64,000 bases of DNA from Posidoniimonas corsicana. GTDB taxonomy: Bacteria; Planctomycetota; Planctomycetia; Pirellulales; Lacipirellulaceae. The translations under genes and the position numbers were made by a program. Shown piece by piece: positions 18,201 through 26,700 of the stretch. The notes under the pieces were generated by a model that was given only the letters and a program-made list of their open reading frames with translations, had not been told where the DNA came from and did no database searches. The number at the start of each line of letters is the position of its first letter. Positions within the stretch are counted from its first letter, which is position 1. The DNA lies in contig NZ_SIHJ01000001.1 of the NCBI RefSeq assembly GCF_007859765.1, positions 1,818,067-1,882,066 of the forward strand, in the 5' to 3' direction.

Positions 18201-18528
18201 TGGCGGAGTAGTGGGTGAAGTTGTCGTCTCGTGACAGCTGTGAGAACCGCGTAATAACCCCATTCCACTTGCGGGCGGGCATGTTTGGGATCTCGGCGGT
18301 CACGGTCGCCGAGGCGCCGAGCAGCTTGTTGAACTCAACGTCGTCCTGCTCGGAGAGAAGCTCGATCTCGAACCGAAACGGTATGGAGACGCCTTCGTGC
18401 CCAGCAAAGCGGGTAACGAGCAGGACCCCGTGATTAAGCGCCGTCGAGATTCGCAGCGCGCGATTGTCCTGGCTGAGCTCCTGGTCGTCGGAGGACGCGT
18501 CGCTTTGTCCTGGGTTGTCGGAGCTCAT
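15241..18528 (-). CDS. vgrG: VgrG/TssI spike protein with extended acidic insert
   Basis: A 1095-residue T6SS spike protein. The gp27-like N-terminus covers about residues 20-400 ([44 protein letters not shown]). The gp5/OB domain is near 484-527 ([39 protein letters not shown]). The C-terminus, about 930-1095, is a beta-helix-like Gly/Ser repeat ([15 protein letters not shown]). Between them lie a helical segment and an Asp/Glu-rich stretch (about 850-910), which is unusual. I chose 18528 (ATG [8 protein letters not shown]); the frame runs on to 18720 but that extension is basic and unrelated to the family. It heads the five-gene vgrG operon. Confidence 0.93.
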   Translation of the reverse strand: [1095 protein letters not shown]

Positions 18529-18808
18529 GGGCGGCGGGGAGGGGCGGCGGAGTCGGCGGGCGTCTCGAAGATCTTTTCGGAGCCTGGGCGACCGGAGGAT
18601 TCGGCAATCGACCGTGATGGGTGGGAAATCCGTGACGCGAGCGTGGAGTCTATCGGATGAAGCGGAGCTCCAGGTCGTCGCGTTTGTGAGGGCCCTGCAG
18701 TGGCGTCGCTTTTTCACCACACAGCACCAAGCGGGTGCTACGTTTCAGCAACACGCCCCGGTGTAAGCGGCGTGGCGTCTCTCGGCTTTCAACCGGTGAA
18801 CACCCAAT

Positions 18809-21800
18809 ATGAAGTCCACCGATCGTGCAGCTGTGACAAGAGGAGGCGGTGTGCGCTCTACCGGCGTCGGGCGAGTCTTGACATGGCGCCGGGCGCTAGT
18901 GGCTGTTGGTCTCTGCTGCTTTGGCGGATTGCTCGCTGCGATTGCCTGGGTGACCGCGTATCTTCAGCCGCCGCAGTCAGTGGGGCTGTCGGTTGTTGGA
19001 GCAGACTACGCAAACAACCTTCACACCCCCCACAACGCCTGGGGCTGGAACGGTCTTGTCAGCGCCTGCGGCCTGAGGGGCGGGGCTGACTCGTTGCGAC
19101 TTGGTGGCGAGCTACTGATTGAATGTCCCAAGAAGCCGACTCTAGCCGACGAGTCCTTTGGGTGGGCGGACGCTACCGAGCAGTTGAACGAAGACGTGGC
19201 AGTAGTGCTGGTCTCGCTGCACGGCGGCTGCGACAACACGGGGCCATTCCTGCTCCGTTCGGACGCGGATCCGGCGGACGCGCCCGCCCGTCGCCTTCGG
19301 GTAGGCGCCCTGTTGGCGGAGCTACGCAAACTGCCGCCCGAACAATTCAAGCTCGTTGTCTTCGACGCCACGCAGGAGCCCGGTCTGACGCCGTTCGGCG
19401 TGTTGAGCAACCGGTTTGCGGAAGGTCTGAGAGAGCTCAACACCGCGATCGAAGCGATTCCCAACTTGGTCGTTATCTCCGCCAGCCATCCTGGGGAGAG
19501 ATCGTGGCGGGAGCCTGCTGCTGGCAAGACCATCTTCCTGAACACCTTCATCGAAGGACTTCGTGGGGCTGCCCAAGACGTCGACCAGAATGGAAGGATC
19601 AGCGGCAGGGAACTCGCGGAATACCTGCGCGCGACCGTGAAAGCCAGGGCGGGACTGGTCCATCGACGCGAGCAAAAAACGATGCTCTTGCCGGAGGGGG
19701 ATGAGTCGTTCCGTCGGCTCTCCGGGGTAGACCTAGCCCTTGCTAACCCCGGGTACCGCGCAACGCCGCTGGCGGGGCCGGCAATCGAGCAGCGCACGGT
19801 CGAGAGCCTCTCCAAGCGGATTGAACTTGTGGGGAGGGCGTTACGACAGCCAGAGACGACTGCCCCAATCGCGTGGCGCCGACTGCGGCTGCTGCGGCTT
19901 CGGCACGAACAACTGCTTGCGGCGGGCTCTCCTGAGCTTGCGAGATCGGTTGCCGAGGCTGCTGAGAGCCTTGCAAGCGAACTTGAGCTGGTAGCGGCGC
20001 GGTTGGATCGCGATCCGGACCCGATTCAACTGGCTGCGGCTATACCTGGGACTGGAAAGGACGACATTGTCGACCCGCTGATTGCGAAGCTGCTGAAGAG
20101 TCCAGCAAGTGAGGCGCGGTCGGCGTGGGAGCTGGTTTCGAGATCGGTTCCTTCCGAAGAGGTCGAGCAGGTTCGGCGGCAGGTGTTCGACCAACTGCTA
20201 GATCACCTTGAGGACGCGCCTTGCGCACGCCTGCAGCAAACGGCTGGCGCCATTGCGGCTGTATCACCCAGATCTGGCGTGCGCCCGGCAGAGGCGCATC
20301 TGGTTGTCATGATGGCAGAGGGACTGCCGCAAGGTCTTGACGATGAGAGGTGGGATCACCCGCTGCGTGTCGCGGTGAAGACGCGACGCCTGGCCGAGCG
20401 CGTGGCGTCAGATGGGGGAGTGGTCGAGCAGGGTCAAGCCGCCGAGGTGCTTGCCTGGGTCGCGACTGACCTCGCTGAGGCTGACGGGCTGCGGCGTCAG
20501 GGCGAGGACCTTCTCTTCTGCGGTGAGCAGCAGCTTCCGCAGGCTGAAAACGCATTGGAGCACGCGGTCGAGATCTATGATCGGCTTCAGCAAGAGGCGG
20601 GGAAAGTCCGCGCCGGGATGGCGGCGCGGGATGCCGCGTTTGCGGTGCTCCCCCGGTACACGGAAGCAGTCGTGGGTTTGTCCCACGCGGCGCGCGACGA
20701 CCAACAGAACCTTCTTCAGCTCTGCCTGTCGGTCGAGGAGGCGTGGGAGAGCGCCCATGCGCTAAGCGACCTGCTGGTGGAAGGGCCTGGCGCGACCGAA
20801 GTTCAACCGACCGGCCTGGCGCAGGTAGAACGACGCCGTCTAGAGCTCGAGAAGAGCCTATTCGCCCTCCGCTCACTGATGCAGTCCTGGCAGGCCGACT
20901 TGATTGAACGGTCCGGCCCGGCGCTGTGGAACAACCGCGACGCAGCGTTGATTGCGCCCGAGTTGGAGACCAGCCAGCGGATTCGGCTGCTTAGCGTGAC
21001 GCCACCGTCGGTCGGTCAGGCGCCGCTAGATCAGCGTGGGGCGGTGCTCTCGCAAGCCGAGTTGGCCAAGTGGCGCCAGGTGGAACAACGGTGTCGGGCT
21101 CGTCTGGCGGTGGCTGCCGTTGGCAAGCGTCGGTTTGACCAGCACCTGGACAGGCGGCAGGGGTACGAGGCGGCGATGTCGGCATTGTTGACCCAGACTA
21201 CTAGTACGGCTGACGCGGCGGTAGTGTCCAGCGTTGAGGTCAACCTGCAGAGAATCCGGCGAGTTGTCCGCGCGTCTAGCCTGCAGGCAAAACGGCTGGC
21301 GGCGGACCTTGAGCAGAACGAATCGGGCTACTCTAGCCTCCTTGCCGCGGCCGATGCGGACCTGCGCGTGAATACAGGCGCCGACTACTGCAAGCAGCGT
21401 TCGTTACCCAGTGAGCTCACGCGGGTCCAACTCTACCGCTTCTTACTCAACCGGGCGGAGCGGGTGTTGGAGGACGGGTGGAACAGCGAGGAGGGGGTCG
21501 CTACGGCGTACTCTGAGCTTGCCGCGACCACCTACCTGGCACAGGCGGAGCGGCTGCTACCTGGGCGGAGTGCGACCGACCGCTTAAGCAATCGCGCTCG
21601 GCGGCCCGTTTCCCTTGCGATCACTTCGCCTGAGCGAGTCAGCTTGGTGTCGGGCGTCGCCCCGCCATTCAGCTGTGGCGTGGAGGGCGCCATGGCCGGC
21701 GCGGCCGCCCTGAGCGTCGAAGCTGCGGATGGAGTGAGGGTAGTCACTCCGAGCAAATCGGCGCGTCGTGCGGTATGCATCCGTGGCAACGTGGGGGCTT

Positions 21801-23713
21801 TCCCACAAGTGGTTGTCGCCGCAGATGGACGCGATGAAGCCATTGGCGACATGCCGGTAGTCGAGACGCGGCGGCTATCCTTGCGGGCGTGGCAGCGCGG
21901 CCACCGGGCGTCGCGTGAGGTCGACGTAGTTGTTTACCATCGCCCGGACTACCAGTCGAACAGCCCGCCTCCCGTCGGCTCGGCCGGCGTCACGGTAGTC
22001 GCAAGTGGAATGGACAAGAATGGCCTATCTGCTGAAGGCGGGATCGCGTTCGTGCTGGACGCGTCGGGAAGCATGGGACCCGTAGGTGACGCAGGCTCGT
22101 CCAAGTACGTACAGGCTGTTGATGCGCTGACCTCTCTCCTGATGGACACGCCGGCAGGCGTTCAAGTAAGCGTCTGGGTCTTCGGCCAGGCTGTCGGCTC
22201 CCACAAGACGGTTGCCAACGCTGAAGCAACGGTAAGGCAGGTACTCGCGCCTACCAGATGGGACCCTCAGAATCAGGAGCTGGTCCGCCGTCTTACTGCG
22301 ATGCTTGCGTATCCTAGGATCGAGCCGTGGAACGAGTCGCCGCTTGGGAGGGCTATCATTGCGGCCGCCAAAGACTTGCGCGAGATTCCCGGTTACAGGT
22401 CGGTCGTTGCTATCACTGACGGGCTGGACAACCGAATCGAGAGCGATGGCTTGGCCAACCCAGAGGGGGCCACGCTCGGCGAAGTCCTTCAAGACGAGCT
22501 TGCCGGCGCAGGCGTATCGCTGCAGGTGATTGGTTTTCGGGTTGCTGCTTCCGAGCAAGAAGCGGCGCGCGCTCAATTCGCCTTTCTCCCGTCTCTCTCT
22601 CCTCCGGGACGCTGGTGGGAGGCTGAAGAACGTAGCACGTTAGAGCAGCAACTACGCAGTGTCTTTCGGTTTGATCGAACGATCCAGCTAACCTCTGTCA
22701 ATGCCGATCATGGGCAGAAAGCTATCGCAGCGAAAGTAGCTCCACAGGCAGATCCATTCGGTTGGCAGCCCACGCCTATCCCGCCCGGCGCTTACGTCCT
22801 CGATTCTGGCAGTGACGAAAGCGCGAAGAACTCCCCACGGGTGGTGGTAGACGCCGGCGATCACCTTCTGTTAAAGGTCGTGCAGGGAGGCGATCGCTCC
22901 ACCTTTGCCCCGACGACGCTCGGTGCTCTTCAGTGGGAAGGAAAGCCGAGCTTTAGAACCGACCAGTGGCGTGGCACGATAGTATCGCATCGAAAGCTCC
23001 CCAACGATGCCACCTGCTGGTTGCTAGCCTTGGAGCGAGAGTGGGATAGCGGTAACGCAACACAAGGCGCGCTACGGGTGGTTCGGCCCAGTCGGTTGTG
23101 GATTGAGTCCGAACACGACTCCGCAGGAGCGTGGTGCTGGAAGCCCGTGTACGGTTACGCCGCGCCCTGCTACGAAGTGACGCGGTTCAGCACTCAAAGC
23201 CAATCGTCACCGGGCCAGCTCTCCGTTTGGTGGACGGCTAAGGAGGACTCTCCCGCCTCGCTTTCACTTCGGCGTGAGCAAGACTTTCAGTCGCTCGCCG
23301 AGCTGACCGGTCGGAACTGGGAACTCGACGCCATGCCGCTGGTGGTCAACCGCGTTGATGTCGAGTCCGGAATGCTCCCAGACTCTACGGGGAAGTTGGT
23401 CGAACAGTCGTCGTTAATCATCGAGCTGTCTTGCAAGCACCCGGTAATGGTCAATCTGCTGGGGGCGAACGTACCGGGGAGCGACTTTAAGGTGTACACA
23501 GAAGCCGGGCGGAGCGTCGCTCGCTTCTGGCCGCTCACCCGCCGCCAAGTCGCAGCGACTGTGAAGGGGCTCTCGCTAACATCGTTGGCTGACTTCAAGC
23601 GTCATGCCGAGTCGCGGCAACAGATGCTCAGGATACATGACCTCCCGCCGCCCACGCCGACCGCCCCGCGACCACTCCCCGCGGTAGGGTGGCTAGGCGC
23701 ATCGAACAACTGA
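18809..23713 (+). CDS. Giant single-pass protein: degenerate caspase-like domain plus von Willebrand A domain
   Basis: A 1634-residue protein. A membrane helix is at 29-51 (LVAVGLCCFGGLLAAIAWVTAYL), and almost everything after it should be extracytoplasmic. Residues about 57-290 look like a caspase-fold domain: VSLHGG (His138 in the catalytic His position), VVFDATQEPG (186-193, where the catalytic Cys position is Thr188) and a later VISASHPGERSW. An EF-hand-like DVDQNGRISGREL follows. The middle is helical. A vWA domain starts near 1078 with intact MIDAS DASGS (1084-1088). The C-terminal 340 residues are beta-rich. It is divergent from vgrG and 43 bp upstream of a second giant of the same plan. 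Function unknown. Confidence 0.7.
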   Translation: MKSTDRAAVTRGGGVRSTGVGRVLTWRRALVAVGLCCFGGLLAAIAWVTAYLQPPQSVGLSVVGADYANNLHTPHNAWGWNGLVSACGLRGGADSLRLGGELLIECPKKPTLADESFGWADATEQLNEDVAVVLVSLHGGCDNTGPFLLRSDADPADAPARRLRVGALLAELRKLPPEQFKLVVFDATQEPGLTPFGVLSNRFAEGLRELNTAIEAIPNLVVISASHPGERSWREPAAGKTIFLNTFIEGLRGAAQDVDQNGRISGRELAEYLRATVKARAGLVHRREQKTMLLPEGDESFRRLSGVDLALANPGYRATPLAGPAIEQRTVESLSKRIELVGRALRQPETTAPIAWRRLRLLRLRHEQLLAAGSPELARSVAEAAESLASELELVAARLDRDPDPIQLAAAIPGTGKDDIVDPLIAKLLKSPASEARSAWELVSRSVPSEEVEQVRRQVFDQLLDHLEDAPCARLQQTAGAIAAVSPRSGVRPAEAHLVVMMAEGLPQGLDDERWDHPLRVAVKTRRLAERVASDGGVVEQGQAAEVLAWVATDLAEADGLRRQGEDLLFCGEQQLPQAENALEHAVEIYDRLQQEAGKVRAGMAARDAAFAVLPRYTEAVVGLSHAARDDQQNLLQLCLSVEEAWESAHALSDLLVEGPGATEVQPTGLAQVERRRLELEKSLFALRSLMQSWQADLIERSGPALWNNRDAALIAPELETSQRIRLLSVTPPSVGQAPLDQRGAVLSQAELAKWRQVEQRCRARLAVAAVGKRRFDQHLDRRQGYEAAMSALLTQTTSTADAAVVSSVEVNLQRIRRVVRASSLQAKRLAADLEQNESGYSSLLAAADADLRVNTGADYCKQRSLPSELTRVQLYRFLLNRAERVLEDGWNSEEGVATAYSELAATTYLAQAERLLPGRSATDRLSNRARRPVSLAITSPERVSLVSGVAPPFSCGVEGAMAGAAALSVEAADGVRVVTPSKSARRAVCIRGNVGAFPQVVVAADGRDEAIGDMPVVETRRLSLRAWQRGHRASREVDVVVYHRPDYQSNSPPPVGSAGVTVVASGMDKNGLSAEGGIAFVLDASGSMGPVGDAGSSKYVQAVDALTSLLMDTPAGVQVSVWVFGQAVGSHKTVANAEATVRQVLAPTRWDPQNQELVRRLTAMLAYPRIEPWNESPLGRAIIAAAKDLREIPGYRSVVAITDGLDNRIESDGLANPEGATLGEVLQDELAGAGVSLQVIGFRVAASEQEAARAQFAFLPSLSPPGRWWEAEERSTLEQQLRSVFRFDRTIQLTSVNADHGQKAIAAKVAPQADPFGWQPTPIPPGAYVLDSGSDESAKNSPRVVVDAGDHLLLKVVQGGDRSTFAPTTLGALQWEGKPSFRTDQWRGTIVSHRKLPNDATCWLLALEREWDSGNATQGALRVVRPSRLWIESEHDSAGAWCWKPVYGYAAPCYEVTRFSTQSQSSPGQLSVWWTAKEDSPASLSLRREQDFQSLAELTGRNWELDAMPLVVNRVDVESGMLPDSTGKLVEQSSLIIELSCKHPVMVNLLGANVPGSDFKVYTEAGRSVARFWPLTRRQVAATVKGLSLTSLADFKRHAESRQQMLRIHDLPPPTPTAPRPLPAVGWLGASNN

Positions 23714-23756
23714 CCGACCTTTTCACCAAGATATCCACCTCCTCGGTCTAATCCTG

Positions 23757-26700
23757 ATGAACGAAGGTCAAGCCAATTCAACAATCACTTCGCGACGCTC
23801 CGTGTGGGGCATAGCGATAACGGCGGCGTGCCTGGTTGGCGTGCTGGCGGCGGTCGCGGCTTGGGTCGATCCCCCACCACGGGTGACGTTCATCGCGGGC
23901 TGGGCCAGTCATCTCCGCACCCAACTGGTCCCCGACAACGTCTGTGCCGAGAACGACCGCGACGCGCTCGCCGCCGGCGAGTTCTTCGCGCGCAGTACCT
24001 TTAGTTCGGACCGAAACCTCTCCGCCGACCTTTTCCACGCCGAGCTGCAACGAGATTCCGACAGCGACACTCCTCGCCTGATCTACCTGTCCGGATATGC
24101 CACCAGGGATCCTGACGGGCAGGTCGTGGTCATGACCAAGGAGTTCAGGCCAGTCACAGGGGAGGGCGGGCTGAGGCTCGGACGGTTGCTCGACCAAGTG
24201 GACGAGAGCCCTAGACCAACGCTGCTGGTGCTTGACCTCACATGGCACGTCGCGAACGGACCCGCTGGCCAGCTTCCGTCGGGAGTTGGGGACGAGGTCT
24301 ACGCGGTTCTGAAGGAGCGGCGCGCTCCGAATCGACTGACGCTATTGAGCTGCTCGCCGGGCGAGAGTACTACCGAGATCACCGGTGCGGGTCGCACGAC
24401 ATTCGGCCTCTTCTTCGAAGCCGCGCTCCGGGGCTACGCGGACGGCTGCAACCGGTCCGGCGTCACTGACGGCCGGGTATCGGCCGCTGAGTTGGGCGAG
24501 TATGTGTGCGGGCGCGTCTCGGAATGGAGTTCCCGGTTTGGCTCACAGCCGCAGACGCCGCGACTGCTTGCCGACCAGGACATCGACTTCCTATTGACGG
24601 TCAGCAACCGCAAGGATGAGCAAATGACTCTCCGGGCGGCCGTTGCCGAGTATCCTTCCGGCCTTAAGCAAGTATGGGCCGAGCGGGACGCAATGGTCGC
24701 GGGTGGCGCCAGGGCGGTGGCCCCGCGTCTCCTCAATCGTCTGGAGCATGAAGTGCTGGAGATTGAGAGACGTTGGCGTCGTGGTCTGCCTGTTGATAGT
24801 GTAAACGCGATGCTGGCTAGGCACGTGCCGCACCTGCAGCGGGACATCAGCAATGTCTTATCCCTCGTTACACCTCGCGTACGGCTGTCGTTAGCATCGA
24901 TGTTGGCTGACAGCCCATCAAGCACCGACGCGGCCGAACAAGCATGGGCGACGCTGCTCGAATCGACTAACTCAGAACCCAACGACGTGAAAGCCAAAGC
25001 CGCCCGCGCGGCCTCGGTCGCTGCGTTCCGAAAGGCGACTGCCGAGATCGACTTCCCAAGGCTAGCCGAAGCGGGCATCAGTGTGATCTTGCAGTCGCCC
25101 GCCGATTTCCGGGAGCGGGCGCCGTTGGCGGTCGACGAACTGCGGCGGCGCAGCAGCGGTCTGCAGCTGCTGGAGGTTGCCGACCTCGAAGCGCTTGCTA
25201 GTGTTGTCGCCAGTAATCCGAGCCTGCCCTCGCAATCCGCCGTCAGTATGCTTGAGGTGAGTTTGCTAAGGGAGCGGGCGTGGTTGAACCCGCGTGTTGT
25301 TGGATGGGCTCAACAATGGCTTGCCGACGCGGACGGCGCGAGCCGCACCGCCTGGGCGGGCGTCAGCGAGCCAGGGTACGTGAGCGTAGCTGAGATTGAA
25401 AGCTACACTCAGCGTGCGGCCGATCTGTACCTTCGGGCGATTGCAGTGCAACGCAGCATCGCCACGGGACTCGACGCCCGTGATCGTGCTCTGGCGATTC
25501 TCCCCGAGATTCTCCCCGTCATCCGCGGGCGCTCTGAACTCCACGTCGCTTGGGACAGCGCTGCGCAGGACGCCGTTCGCTTGTCGGCGCTCTTGGAATC
25601 GCCGCCACATCGCACAGGGGCGGAGGACGTTTTCGCGACTATCGAGAAGATCGCCGCGCTCTCAGGTGAACTAGACCTGCAGCTCAGTACGCTGCTGGGG
25701 CCAATGGCGCCTGAAGTGACAGACCCACTGCGTGACGAGCTAGCCAGCGGCGATTGGGAGCGGATCTCCACCGCCGAGACGCTCCTCGATACCGCGATGC
25801 TCGATGCCGACCGACGTGAGGCACTCTGCCTGGCGGTAGGCGCCGCAGCCGCGTTGCTGGCTGACGATCTGCAACAGCTCGTGGCGCGGCGCACCCGGTC
25901 TGCCGAGAGCCCCGATGCGTGGCAGTCGGAAGACGGCTTCGTGTCTCGCGGGCTGGCGATCCGCGAGGCGAGGTTCACGGCGCGTCTGCTGGAGATGATG
26001 GCGTGTCCTTCCCCCGAACTTACCGCGACTGTCGAATCTACGGCCGCGCAAAGCGGTCCTCTCGACCAGAATCTGATGCTGGCCCATGTCCGAGCTGCGC
26101 TCGCCGACGCACGCGACCGTATTGAAGGCGACTGCCCGCTGCCGGTCCGTGACCGCGCGAGCCGGGTGCTGACGCCAGGGGTGTTTGTTGCGGCGCTCGA
26201 CGGGCGGCAGGCGGAGCCTGCCCTGGCGGTGGGGCGGGCACAGCTTGACGCATGGCGCCTCGGAAACTCCGAGCGGCTCGCGGCGGCCGCCACGGATATC
26301 GGCGGAGTTGTCTTCGCCGCGGTGGCGTCCAAGCGTCTGTCGGTAGAGTCTAGGTCTGGCGAACAGCTCATCGCGGTATCCCCCCTTCGCAGCAATGGTG
26401 ATCACGAGCAGCGGATAGGCCTTCCTCGGTTGTCTGAGCGTGAGCGCAGCGAGGAGCTTGTATTGCGGATTGTCGGTGTTGCCCCTGACGAACTGGATGC
26501 GACCGTTCTTCAGCCCGCCTCCTGCCTGGCGGTTAGTCAGAGCAAGGATGCGTGTGCCGATGGGACGGTGCTTCGGATCGCAATTCAACTTGACCGCAAC
26601 GCTAGTTTCGCCGACCTGGCCGCGACCTCAGGCGTATTGCTCCGATTGACCGATGGTCGACGGGTGCGTCACGTACCTATCGCTACGCCCGGCCTGTGCA

